A stretch of DNA of 64,000 nucleotides from Gillisella terrae (GTDB lineage Bacteria > Pseudomonadota > Alphaproteobacteria > Rhizobiales > Rhizobiaceae). Shown one piece after another: positions 35,532 to 44,172 of this stretch; position 1 is the stretch's first letter; every line of letters starts with the position of its first letter. Below the pieces are notes generated by a model, which saw only the letters and a program-made list of their open reading frames with translations, did not search any database and was not told where the DNA came from. The stretch lies in assembly GCF_004801395.1 (NCBI RefSeq), contig NZ_SSOA01000002.1:679889-743888 (forward strand). Reading direction: 5' to 3'. A program made the position numbers and the translations under genes.

Positions 35532-35990
35532 TTATTCGCCAAGGATTCGTTTCAGCCTGGCCTCTTCCTCGGCATTCAACGTGAGAGCTGCATTTTGCGA
35601 CGCCTTGCGACGACTGTATGCGAAGGCAACGCCACCGCCCAACAGCAATAACAGGCCGGGTGCCGTCCAAAGCAGAATGGTTTCCTTGGTCAGCCTTGGC
35701 TTCAAAAGCACAAACTCACCATAGCGCGACACCAGATAGCGAAGCACATCTTCATCACTATCACCCTTGACGATACGCTCGCGCACCAGCACGCGCAGAT
35801 CATGGGCAAGCTCTGCGTTGCTGTCATCGATCGACTGGTTTTGGCACACCATGCAGCGCAGTTGCGAAGACAGATGGCGGGCGCGCGCCTCTAGCGCCGG
35901 GTCTTTCAGCACCTCATCCGGGTTGACGGCAAAAGCCGGTGACACGGAGAGAAAAAACAGCACAACGCCTGTAAAAAAACGACCCATCAT
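35532..35990 (-). CDS. ccmH: Cytochrome c maturation protein CcmH/CycL
   Basis: A 152-residue periplasmic thiol protein tethered to the inner membrane. It has a signal segment (1-21), the redox motif LRCMVCQNQ with Cys46 and Cys49, and a C-terminal membrane helix (about 104-124). It reduces or presents the CxxCH site of apocytochrome c for haem attachment, with CcmF and CcmI. Its start overlaps the ccmF stop by 4 bases, so it is the last gene of the ccmI-E-F-H (cycHJKL) operon. Confidence 0.95.
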   Translation of the reverse strand: MMGRFFTGVVLFFLSVSPAFAVNPDEVLKDPALEARARHLSSQLRCMVCQNQSIDDSNAELAHDLRVLVRERIVKGDSDEDVLRYLVSRYGEFVLLKPRLTKETILLWTAPGLLLLLGGGVAFAYSRRKASQNAALTLNAEEEARLKRILGE

Positions 35991-37978
35991 TCTGCTGCCG
36001 CCACGTGTTTTGCCTGCACGGGTGCTGCTTTGCGCCGTGGCGCGCCAACCCGCAAGCGCCGGTCACTCAATGAAACAAAGCCACCCAGCATCATCACCAG
36101 CGCACCACCCCATATGCAGAGAATATACGGTTTCCACCAGATACGCACCACCATGCCGCCGCCATCCATCGGATCACCCAGCGACACATAAAGCTGGCTG
36201 AGACCAAAGGTGAGAATACCGGCCTCCGTGGTTGGCATTCGCCGCGCGGTATAGAGGCGCTTGGATGACCACACATCGGCAATCTCAACCCCACCGCGAC
36301 GAACCGTAAAATGTCCGCGATCTTCGGTAAAATTCGGCCCTTTGCCAGAGCGCAGACCATCAAAGGTCAGCGAATAACCACCCGCTTCGGTGGTCTTGCC
36401 GGGGGTCATTTCCACCACTTTTTCGGTCTGGAATGTGGTGACCGCAACGATGCCCAGCACGGTCACGCCAAAGCCGAAATGCGAAAGCGCCGTGCCAAAG
36501 GCCGAACGCGGCAGGCCGATCAAACGGCGGATGGCGATGGAGAGTGTTTGCTTGCCAAAGGCTGCGCGATACCACAGATCGGCAATCGCCCCCAGCATGA
36601 TGAAAAAGCCTGCTGCGAGGCCGAGCACGGCCATCACCGGCCCGCCATTTTTGGCATAAAACAGCGCAAGACCGGCAAGAAATGCAACGCCAGCCACCAG
36701 ATAAAGCCTTTGCAAAGCCCCCAGCAGATCGCCCCGCTTCCACGCCATCAGGGGACCAAAGGGGATTGCCACGATCAGCGGGATCATCAACAGGCCAAAG
36801 GTGAGATTGAAAAAGGGTGGCCCAACCGAAATCTTGTCCCCCGTCAAGGTTTCCAGCAACAAGGGATAGAGCGTGCCGATCAGCACGGTTGCGGTGGAAA
36901 CGGTGAGAATCAGATTGTTCAGCACCAGCGCGCCTTCACGCGAAATCGGCTGAAACAACCCGCCGGTTTTCAGCATGGGCGCGCGCAGCATGAACAAAAA
37001 CAGCGCCCCACCGATGAAGAAGATCAAGATGCATAGAATGAAAATACCGCGCGTTGGATCGGTGGCAAAAGCATGAACCGAGGTCAACACACCTGAGCGC
37101 ACAAGGAAAGTGCCCAGCAGGGAGAGCGAAAAGGTGAGAATGGCCAGCAACACTGTCCAGATTTTCAACGCATCGCGCTTTTCCATCACCAAGGCGGAAT
37201 GTAAAAGCGCTGTTCCGGCAAGCCATGGCATGAATGATGCATTTTCAACCGGATCCCAAAACCACCAGCCGCCCCAGCCCAGCTCATAATAGGCCCAATA
37301 AGAACCCATGGCGATGCCGGCGGTGAGGAAGGTCCAGGCTGCCAATGTCCATGGCCGCACCCAGCGCGCCCATGCGGCATCGATGCGACCATCCATCAGG
37401 GCGGCAATGGCGAAGGAAAAACAGACCGAAAATCCAACATAGCCCAGATAGAGCAGCGGCGGATGAATGGCGAGGCCCGGATCCTGCAACACCGGATTCA
37501 GATCCTGCCCTTCCGCAGGAGCGGGAACCAGACGGATGAAGGGATTGGAGGTGAGCAAAATAAACAGCAGGAAGGCCGTGGTGATCCACGCCTGCACCGC
37601 CAGCACATTGGCCCGCAGGCGATCTGGCAAATTGCGCCCAAACAGGGCCACCATGGCGCTGAACAGTGTCAAAATCAGCAACCACAGCATCATCGAGCCT
37701 TCGTGGTTGCCCCACACGGCAGCGAACCGATAGACCGTGGGCATCAACGAATGGGAGTTCTGATAGACATTCAGCAGCGAAAAATCCGACACAAGATAGG
37801 CGTGGGTGAGAACACCAAAGGCCAGCAGCACAAGGCCAAACAGGGCAAACGTGCCGTTCACAGCCGTTTGCATCAGGGCGGTATCACCGCGCCGCGCTCC
37901 GATAACCGGCAAAACGGAAACGACAAGGGCGGCAGTCAGTGCCAGAACCAAAGCGTAATGGCCAATCTCGATGATCAT
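35987..37978 (-). CDS. ccmF: Haem lyase subunit CcmF/CycK
   Basis: A 663-residue inner-membrane protein with about fifteen membrane segments. The WWD haem-handling motif is present ([18 protein letters not shown]). With CcmH and CcmI it attaches haem from CcmE to apocytochromes c in the periplasm. The start at 37978 is preceded by GAGGAG and overlaps the ccmE stop by 4 bases (translational coupling). The ORF can extend 8 codons upstream but without a better site. Confidence 0.95.
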   Translation of the reverse strand: MIIEIGHYALVLALTAALVVSVLPVIGARRGDTALMQTAVNGTFALFGLVLLAFGVLTHAYLVSDFSLLNVYQNSHSLMPTVYRFAAVWGNHEGSMMLWLLILTLFSAMVALFGRNLPDRLRANVLAVQAWITTAFLLFILLTSNPFIRLVPAPAEGQDLNPVLQDPGLAIHPPLLYLGYVGFSVCFSFAIAALMDGRIDAAWARWVRPWTLAAWTFLTAGIAMGSYWAYYELGWGGWWFWDPVENASFMPWLAGTALLHSALVMEKRDALKIWTVLLAILTFSLSLLGTFLVRSGVLTSVHAFATDPTRGIFILCILIFFIGGALFLFMLRAPMLKTGGLFQPISREGALVLNNLILTVSTATVLIGTLYPLLLETLTGDKISVGPPFFNLTFGLLMIPLIVAIPFGPLMAWKRGDLLGALQRLYLVAGVAFLAGLALFYAKNGGPVMAVLGLAAGFFIMLGAIADLWYRAAFGKQTLSIAIRRLIGLPRSAFGTALSHFGFGVTVLGIVAVTTFQTEKVVEMTPGKTTEAGGYSLTFDGLRSGKGPNFTEDRGHFTVRRGGVEIADVWSSKRLYTARRMPTTEAGILTFGLSQLYVSLGDPMDGGGMVVRIWWKPYILCIWGGALVMMLGGFVSLSDRRLRVGAPRRKAAPVQAKHVAAAE

Positions 37979-38424
37979 TTCGCTGGCTCCTCTTCTTTCC
38001 ACACACCATCTTTTTTCAAACGGTCAGCCACTTCCTTCGGCATGTATTTTTCATCATGCTTGGCCAGCACCGTATCGGCATTGAATGGCCCGTTGCCTTG
38101 ACCAAACACTCCTTCGGTGACCACGCCCTGCCCCTCGCGAAACAGATCAGGCAGAATGCCCGTATAGGTCACCGGCACCGTTGCCTTGCCATCGGTCACT
38201 GCAAAAAGCACGGTCGAGCCGTTGCCGCGCTTGACCGATCCCTCCGCCACCAGACCGCCAAGACGAATACGGGTTCCCGGCCCAACAGGGCTTTTGGCCA
38301 GATCAGACGGCATGTAAAAATAAGCAACAGACTGACCAAAGGCGAAGAGGATCAATAGCACGGCCACCATGATGAACCCGACCCCACCAGCAATCACGGC
38401 AAGGCGTTTTTGTTTGCGGGTCAT
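37975..38424 (-). CDS. ccmE: Haem chaperone CcmE/CycJ
   Basis: A 149-residue protein with one N-terminal membrane anchor (about 8-30) and a periplasmic OB-fold domain. His123 in [10 protein letters not shown] is the residue that binds haem covalently, followed by Tyr127. It hands haem to CcmF. Its start overlaps the ccmI stop by 4 bases. Confidence 0.95.
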   Translation of the reverse strand: MTRKQKRLAVIAGGVGFIMVAVLLILFAFGQSVAYFYMPSDLAKSPVGPGTRIRLGGLVAEGSVKRGNGSTVLFAVTDGKATVPVTYTGILPDLFREGQGVVTEGVFGQGNGPFNADTVLAKHDEKYMPKEVADRLKKDGVWKEEEPAK

Positions 38425-39578
38425 TTCAGCACCTCGTCCACCGGAAGACCGAGCGCCTTGGCCGCATCGATCAATTGTTTGCCCTCGTTGCTCTCTGCCG
38501 GGAAGGTTTTGACAGCGGTTTTCAGCGCAGCCATCGCCTTGGTTTGATCTTTCAACATCGCGTAAGAGCGCACCAGCCGCATCCAGCCTTCAAAATTCTG
38601 CGGATCGGCTTGCAACTTGGCATCAAGGCTGGCCACCATGCCCGCAATCATCTTTTGGCGGTCGGCGTCCGACATGGATTGTGCCGCCTCAACAGCGGCA
38701 GCATCAGGATTGCCAAGCGGTGCGGGCACGGATTTTCTGCTGGCGTCCGGATTAACGGGAGCACCGCCATTTTGGGCGATATGACGGGCAACAAGCGGTT
38801 GCCACGGTGCATCTTTCGGCGACTCTGCTGCAATTTTCTTGAACGCAGCCAGAGCCTCTTCCCGCTTGCCGGATTGCTCCAAGGCCAGCGCGAGATAATA
38901 TTGAGCGCGGGGGTTATTGGCTTGCAACACCACCGAGCGCTGAAACAGATCACGCGCATCGTCGGTGATGACGCCATCATTTTGCAACACAAAGGCTTCT
39001 GCCAGCCCGTTCAACCGCTCCGGAGTCTCCCCGCTCAAACGAATGGCGTTTTGATAGGCCAGTTGCGCATCGCCAATCCGGTTTTGGCGCATATAAATCG
39101 GAGCCAGGACATCCCAGCCCGGACCATCATTCGGGTTCTCCATCAAGTGACGTTCGGCCTTGGTAATCAACAGGTTGAGGTCATTGCCGGGCGCGGCCAA
39201 TCTGGCCGCCAGCGGCTGCGACGGAAGACCGGGACTGCCGAGCGCGAGATAAAGCCCAAGCCCCAACACGGGCACCAGCAACACAACAAAGCCTTGCGCC
39301 AAAATATGGCGCGATGCTTGTTTTGGATTGGCAACCGCAGCCCCACTCTCTGTTGCAAGCAAACGCCGCGCAATTTCGGTGCGGGCGTATTCTGCCTCCT
39401 GCACGGTAATCAAGGCGGCTGCCTTGTCGCGTTCCAGCTCTTGCAACTGGTCGCGATAGACGGCGATGGCCCCTTCGCGGGCCTGCACCTCAGCACGGCC
39501 ACCGCTGCGAATGAGCGGCAGCAAAAAGCTTGCGGCCACAGCAAAGGTTAAAAAGGCAATCACAATCCAAAACAGCAT
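38421..39578 (-). CDS. ccmI: Cytochrome c biogenesis protein CcmI/CycH
   Basis: A 385-residue protein with two N-terminal membrane helices (about 2-18 and 92-112) and a periplasmic TPR domain (about 140-300) that binds the apocytochrome c tail for the haem lyase. It is the first gene of the ccmI-E-F-H operon. The start at 39578 begins the first membrane helix; the ORF extends far upstream through repeat DNA and that part is not considered coding. Confidence 0.93.
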   Translation of the reverse strand: MLFWIVIAFLTFAVAASFLLPLIRSGGRAEVQAREGAIAVYRDQLQELERDKAAALITVQEAEYARTEIARRLLATESGAAVANPKQASRHILAQGFVVLLVPVLGLGLYLALGSPGLPSQPLAARLAAPGNDLNLLITKAERHLMENPNDGPGWDVLAPIYMRQNRIGDAQLAYQNAIRLSGETPERLNGLAEAFVLQNDGVITDDARDLFQRSVVLQANNPRAQYYLALALEQSGKREEALAAFKKIAAESPKDAPWQPLVARHIAQNGGAPVNPDASRKSVPAPLGNPDAAAVEAAQSMSDADRQKMIAGMVASLDAKLQADPQNFEGWMRLVRSYAMLKDQTKAMAALKTAVKTFPAESNEGKQLIDAAKALGLPVDEVLK

Positions 39579-39681
39579 AGGGTCCAATGACTTTATCGAG
39601 AGACGCACTTCACACGGCAGGAATAGCAGTATCCATGCCGCGCTCTTTGACATAGGGCAATTCACAATCGATCCGAGGCTA

Positions 39682-39785
39682 CTGCATAATTCCTTAAATC
39701 GGAATCGATTTAAGGAGAAAATTATGCAGCAGATTAAAAATGCTACAGCGTCCTTTGTGCGCCATATATGGCGCACGGCGCTGTA
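39682..39785. repeat. Composite mosaic repeat, two-palindrome copy
   Basis: Palindrome 1 (39682-39729, with an extra GAAAA in one arm) and palindrome 2 (39744-39785, TACAGCGTC..GCGCCATATATGGCGC..GGCGCTGTA). It is in the same order as at 28.2 kb and lies upstream of cycH. Confidence 0.82.
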
Positions 39786-39863
39786 GTCTTTACACGGATT
39801 CAATTGGGAAGATACATGATAATTTCTATCTGAAATTGTATTCAGAGAAAAATTCACCCAAAA

Positions 39864-40286
39864 TCAATTCAGCGGTGTCCAGGTGCCGTCATCATTGCGG
39901 CAGGCGGCCCCGCGCCCCTGATAGCTTTTGCCATCCATCGTCACCGTGTGTTTATACTGGCGACAGTTCTGATTGCCGACCTGATAAGGGGCCGCCGCCA
40001 CCACTTCACCGGCGGCATCATCATCACGCCAGGTCACTTTCTGGCCGGATGGAGAGGTTTCCAAGGCTTTATATTCCGCCTCAAGCGCACGCTGCTTTTG
40101 TCCATTGGAGAGATCAGCACCCGAGTGAGACACCACACCGCCTTGCAAAGCGCGGATATAAACGGACGCACTCGCTGATGAGCCAAACAATCCTTTTTTC
40201 AGACCACCCGGCTGCGTCGTCTGGCAGGATGCAAGGGCGAAGGTGCAGACGAAAAGGGCAACGAGACCTGTATTGGAGATCATCAT
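39864..40286 (-). CDS. 17-kDa surface-antigen-like outer membrane lipoprotein
   Basis: A 140-residue protein with a signal peptide ending in the lipobox LASC (Cys21), so it is likely lipidated. The mature part has the C-terminal region (NCRQYKHTVTMDGKSYQGRGAACRNDDGTW) typical of the RT0821/Lpp0805 surface-antigen family of alphaproteobacteria. The role is unknown; members are outer-membrane or envelope proteins. It is monocistronic, between the cyc operon and feuQ. Confidence 0.85.
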   Translation of the reverse strand: MMISNTGLVALFVCTFALASCQTTQPGGLKKGLFGSSASASVYIRALQGGVVSHSGADLSNGQKQRALEAEYKALETSPSGQKVTWRDDDAAGEVVAAAPYQVGNQNCRQYKHTVTMDGKSYQGRGAACRNDDGTWTPLN

Positions 40287-40685
40287 GACGTGCGACTTAC
40301 CCTTTCATTTTCATCGATTCTGACTGCATACGTACACTGCGACATCGCCCTGAAGGAGGTCACCGTGACAAGATCCACGGCGACCCGTTCTACCGTTTTG
40401 TCTGTCCTATCGCGTTCCACTGAAGACAATGAAGCGCGACATGGCACAGGCGCGTTAGACAAAACGTTGGGCGCTGTCCGGCATAACAATCCGCCTTGCT
40501 GTGCCTCCGCATCACCAAAGCAGACTGTAATCCTCTCTATATATTGCATAATTTTCCCCGCCCGTCGCGCTGGATATGAGGAATTGTGCAATAAAGTCTA
40601 CCGTTATGTTAAGCCTGAGCCATTGCTGTTTTGCAAGCCACGTTTTCGAAACGGCAATGTCTTTCTCAAGGGCCGCCCATCAGCG
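40287..40685. other. Gap with a decayed repeat and a lone strong Shine-Dalgarno
   Basis: A 400-base gap. At 40353-40358 AAGGAGGT is followed 6 bases later by GTG (40365), but the frame then runs into the antisense of feuQ and does not look like a protein. At about 40541-40594 a degenerate palindrome-1 relative (TATTGCATAATTTTC..GAATTGTGCAATA) is visible. Confidence 0.45.
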
Positions 40686-42089
40686 TCAGGCAATATCTCG
40701 CGACACGGCAGGCAGCACAAGCCGCGCCAGCAGACCGCCGCTCATCCCGCGCGACAATCCCAGCTTGCCCTGATATTCCGAGGTGATTTCTTTCACGATC
40801 GACAAGCCCAGCCCCGTTCCGGGCTTGCTTTCATCCAGTCTGCGGCCGCGCTTCAGGGCCTCGCCAATCTGATCGGGGTCAAGGCCCGGCCCGTCATCTT
40901 CAACGATGATTTCCAGCCACGCCTTGCGGCCAGGATCAACACCAGCCTCACCAGCGGGGGCCAATCGTGCCGTCACAGTCACCAGTTGCTCACTATAGCG
41001 CGCAGCGTTTTCCAGCAGATTGCCAAGAGTTTCTTCGAAATCCTGACTTTCCATGGCCAGCGTAAGTCCCGCGCCTTCTATATGCAGCTCAAACTGCTTG
41101 TCCGGGTTCAGCTTGCGCATCACGCGCACCAGTCGCTCCATCACCGGCTCAACCTCGGTGCGCGACAAAATGGAATCGCGCTGGGCGGCAATGCGCGCGC
41201 GGTTGAGATAGGAACTGACCTGGCTCTGCATGGCGCTGGCCTGCACCTTGATCACCTCGTCATGCGGGGCGTGCACCGCCCGCGCCTCGTTCAACAAAAC
41301 GGCAATGGGCGTTTTGAGCGAATGGGCCAGATTGCCCACCTGCATACGGGCGCGTTCGACAATGCGCCGGTTACTCTCAATCAAAGCATTGATTTCATTG
41401 GCCAGAGGCTCAATTTCGCGGGGAAATTCGCCCTCGATTTTTTCGGCCTCAGCACCGCGAATACGCTCCAGCGCCCGCCTTGCCCGATCCAGCGGCTTCA
41501 AGCCCAGCACAACAGTCACAGCATTGACCAGAAGACCACCAAAGCCAAAAGCCACAAGAACGGCATAGAGCCTGTGCGAAAAGGCGGAGATTTCATCCTC
41601 CACCACTTTGAGGTTGCCCGACACACGAAAACGCGCCGCCCGGCCCGATTCATCCAGAATAACTTCGGTCTCCGCAACCCGCAGCCGATTGCCGAAACTA
41701 TCGGTCATTCCGTAAAACCGCTCATAATTCTGATCGAACGGACTTTCTTCAAAACTCGGCACCGGCAAATTGGTCAAACCCAGCGAGGTGGACGCTAAGG
41801 GAGCGGCATTAAAACTGCCGAGCGGTTCCACCAGCCAGTACCAGCCGGTTCCCGGCTGCGAAAAGCGCAAGTCCCCCAGCGCCGGGCTGCCCACCAGGCT
41901 CTCACCATCGCCAACCGAGACGGAATTGACCACATTATAGAGCTGGGCACGCAAAAGATCGTTGAAAGATCGCTCTGCGCCTGCCCGATAGAGAGCTGAA
42001 ATGACCAAAGCCATGGTCACCAACGCAATCACATACCAAAGAGTGGCAAACAGCAATACGCGTAAGGTGAGCGATTTGACCTTGAACAC
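40686..42089 (-). CDS. feuQ: Sensor histidine kinase FeuQ-like
   Basis: A 467-residue kinase with two membrane segments (about 10-33 and 173-197), a 140-residue periplasmic sensor, HAMP, HisKA with His256 (NLAHSLKTPIAVLLNEA, the PhoQ-type H box) and an HATPase domain (GTGLGLSIVKEI). With FeuP and the small upstream periplasmic protein it matches the feuN-feuP-feuQ arrangement of S. meliloti, where the system controls osmotic adaptation and cyclic glucan export. The name rests on domain type and gene order. Confidence 0.8.
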   Translation of the reverse strand: MFKVKSLTLRVLLFATLWYVIALVTMALVISALYRAGAERSFNDLLRAQLYNVVNSVSVGDGESLVGSPALGDLRFSQPGTGWYWLVEPLGSFNAAPLASTSLGLTNLPVPSFEESPFDQNYERFYGMTDSFGNRLRVAETEVILDESGRAARFRVSGNLKVVEDEISAFSHRLYAVLVAFGFGGLLVNAVTVVLGLKPLDRARRALERIRGAEAEKIEGEFPREIEPLANEINALIESNRRIVERARMQVGNLAHSLKTPIAVLLNEARAVHAPHDEVIKVQASAMQSQVSSYLNRARIAAQRDSILSRTEVEPVMERLVRVMRKLNPDKQFELHIEGAGLTLAMESQDFEETLGNLLENAARYSEQLVTVTARLAPAGEAGVDPGRKAWLEIIVEDDGPGLDPDQIGEALKRGRRLDESKPGTGLGLSIVKEITSEYQGKLGLSRGMSGGLLARLVLPAVSRDIA

Positions 42090-42191
42090 CTAAGCAGACT
42101 TTCTTTGGCAGGCCCACGCTGCGCCCGCTTCGTTTCCTGTTTGACCGCATATCTTCATCGGAAAACCGTGGCGCATGTTGTTCGCAATCAA

Positions 42192-42872
42192 TCAGCCAGC
42201 AACACTATCAGGCGCTTTGATGCGATAGCCAAGCCCGCGCACAGTCTCGATCATATCCAGCCCGATTTTCTTGCGAAGCCGCCCGACAAAAACTTCAATC
42301 GTGTTGGAATCACGGTCGAAATCCTGATCGTACATATGCTCGACCAGCTCGGTGCGTGAGACCACCTCGCCCATGTGATGCATGAGATAAGACAGCAGGC
42401 GAAACTCATGCGAGGTCAGCTTCAGTGCCTTGCCATCCACCGTGACCTTGGAGCTTTTGGTATCCAGCCGCACCGGACCACAGCCGATTTCAGACGAGGC
42501 ATGACCAGCGGCACGGCGGATCAAGGCGCGAATACGCGCGAGAACCTCTTCAACATGAAAGGGTTTGGTGACGTAATCATCAGCGCCCGCATCAATGCCG
42601 GAGACCTTGTCGCTCCAGCGGTCGCGGGCGGTCAAAATCAGCACCGGCATCACCCGGCCAGCCGAGCGCCAGCGCTCAAGAACTGTAATGCCATCCATGG
42701 AAGGCAGGCCGATATCCAGAATCACCGCATCATAGGGTTCGGTATCACCCAGAAAATGACCTTCTTCACCGTCCTGCGCCTGATCAACGACATAGCCAGC
42801 TTCCTGAAGCGCCTCAACCAGTTGCCGGTTTAGGTTTATATCGTCCTCGACGACAAGAATTCGCATTCTCAA
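42192..42872 (-). CDS. feuP: Response regulator FeuP-like (OmpR/PhoP family)
   Basis: A 226-residue regulator: receiver domain with acceptor Asp in AVILDIGLPSMDG and a winged-helix DNA-binding domain ending ETVRGLGYRI. It lies upstream of feuQ and 60 bases downstream of the small feuN-like gene. An alternative ATG two codons in gives the usual MRILVVEDD start. Confidence 0.85.
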   Translation of the reverse strand: MRMRILVVEDDINLNRQLVEALQEAGYVVDQAQDGEEGHFLGDTEPYDAVILDIGLPSMDGITVLERWRSAGRVMPVLILTARDRWSDKVSGIDAGADDYVTKPFHVEEVLARIRALIRRAAGHASSEIGCGPVRLDTKSSKVTVDGKALKLTSHEFRLLSYLMHHMGEVVSRTELVEHMYDQDFDRDSNTIEVFVGRLRKKIGLDMIETVRGLGYRIKAPDSVAG

Positions 42873-42932
42873 GCTCTCCGTTTCGATCCGTCCTGACGAG
42901 ACAGTCCTGTTTGCAAGACCGTCTTACAATGC

Positions 42933-43244
42933 TCAGCGCGAAATCTGAACGGTCTTTTTGCGTGGGCGCGCATTATCACCATTTCCAGGCACAAGAATAG
43001 TCACAACGCACTGATCGCCCGATGTGCGCACCGACAAAAGCTGCCCGCCAGACTGATCAACGGCGCGCAAAGCCGCATTGCGGCAATCCACGCGGCCTGT
43101 TGGCGGGCTGTCATTGTTGCCGTTCTGCTCATTTTGCGCTTGCGCACCAACAGGGGATAACGCAACAACGAGCACGGATGCAGCCGAAATCAACAAGCAT
43201 GAAAGCTTGTTTGATATGCCGCCTATGGTCCACTGTACTGCCAT
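42933..43244 (-). CDS. feuN: Small periplasmic protein, FeuN-like
   Basis: A 103-residue protein with a signal peptide (about 12-36, ending GAQA) and a short mature domain with two cysteines (VDCRNAALRAV...GDQCVVTILVP). In S. meliloti, FeuN is a small periplasmic inhibitor of FeuQ encoded just upstream of feuP; this gene has the same place, strand, size and export signal. The identification is by context, since the family is too short to recognise firmly. The exact start is uncertain. Confidence 0.65.
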   Translation of the reverse strand: MAVQWTIGGISNKLSCLLISAASVLVVALSPVGAQAQNEQNGNNDSPPTGRVDCRNAALRAVDQSGGQLLSVRTSGDQCVVTILVPGNGDNARPRKKTVQISR

Positions 43245-43394
43245 TATCTTCCACTCTGCCGCAATCAGATTCGATAGTCAATTTGTAGCGGAGAGCGGCT
43301 GAATGGCAAATGAATGCTCTTTGAAACGTTGTCGCACGCGCAATCACCTGCAACAACGCGCAATCTCAGCCCCTGCACCAAGGATATCGTCCGC

Positions 43395-43628
43395 TCACAT
43401 GTCCGGCGTCTGGCCTTTGGGCGATCGCAGTGCATGGCTTGCGACAATCCGGCCGTAGAGCGCCACAAGCGCGCCAAGCGAGCCTGCCATACCAACCAGA
43501 CCGTCGACCAATTGGCCCTGCTCCATTATGCCCAGTTCATAGCCGCCCATATGTAAAATCGAGGCCAGAATGGCAATCACCGCGCCCCAAACCGCCTTGG
43601 ATTCATACCACGCCTTGCTATCTGTCAT
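43395..43628 (-). CDS. Holin-like small membrane protein
   Basis: A 77-residue protein with two hydrophobic segments (about 13-32 and 40-62). The opening MTDSKAWYESKAVWGAVIA resembles small phage proteins annotated as holins. Its start has a clear AAAGGA site. It lies beyond GTA g15 on the same strand, separated by a nested inverted-repeat element. With the GH19 endolysin it could provide cell lysis for GTA release; this role is inferred. Confidence 0.55.
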   Translation of the reverse strand: MTDSKAWYESKAVWGAVIAILASILHMGGYELGIMEQGQLVDGLVGMAGSLGALVALYGRIVASHALRSPKGQTPDM

Positions 43629-43704
43629 GCTCTTGTCCTTTCGTTGAGTTGAACACATCGTCGTGAACGCTGCACAAAAAAATGGCGACTATTTTTCCCA
43701 GTCT

Positions 43705-44110
43705 TGAGAGCCTGTCTGGTTCAATTTCAGAGTACACGACACAAACGCCTTTATGTGCCGTTTACCCCCCTCTGGCTTGCCAGCCATCTCCCCCACAAGG
43801 AGGGAGATCGGATAGGCGCTCCCGCTCGTTTTTAACAATGAACCTGTGATTTCCGACACATACAGCGTCCTTTGTGCGTTTTATAAAACGCACAAAGGAC
43901 GCTGTAACACTTTAAATATGCTGCATAATTTTCACCTTAAATCGATTAGGATTTAAGGAATTATGCAGTAGGACGTATGCTGTTGAGCAATAGGGCTGCT
44001 TTTGTCGATCTCCCTCCTTGTGGGGGAGATGCCCGGCAGGGCAGAGGGGGGTGAGCTATCCGGTAAAACCTATGCGTCGTGTACTGTGAAACCAAACCAG
44101 ACAGGCTCTC
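43705..44110. mobile_element. Nested inverted-repeat (MITE-like) element
   Basis: About 405 bases whose two ends pair: outer arms GAGAGCCTGTCTGGTT (43705-43720) and its complement (44095-44110), continuing through matching AGTACACGAC/GTCGTGTACT; inner GC-rich arms at about 43764-43812 and 43998-44050 (CCCCCTCTG..ATCTCCCCCACAAGG). In the middle sit palindrome 2 (43861-43906, a perfect 46-bp palindrome) and palindrome 1 (43921-43968) of the dispersed family. No ORF is inside, so it would be non-autonomous. Confidence 0.75.
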
Positions 44111-44130
44111 GATTCCCCTGTTTTCGTTTG

Positions 44131-44172
44131 TCTGATCAGTAAAACCGGATTCCACTTTTCCATGACAAACTC
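44131..44172. repeat. 40-bp dispersed repeat after g15
   Basis: The segment around AAAACCGGATTCCACTTTTC and TGACAAACT recurs, with few changes, at 49558-49599 after g13. It resembles the rhizobial RIME-type repeat core as I recall it. Confidence 0.65.

Noticed and set aside
38475..39551. 358-codon ORF on the plus strand
   Set aside because: Antisense of ccmI, which has clear membrane and TPR regions.
40290..41798. 502-codon ORF on the plus strand
   Set aside because: Most of it is antisense to feuQ; composition is not protein-like despite a good ribosome-binding site near its start.
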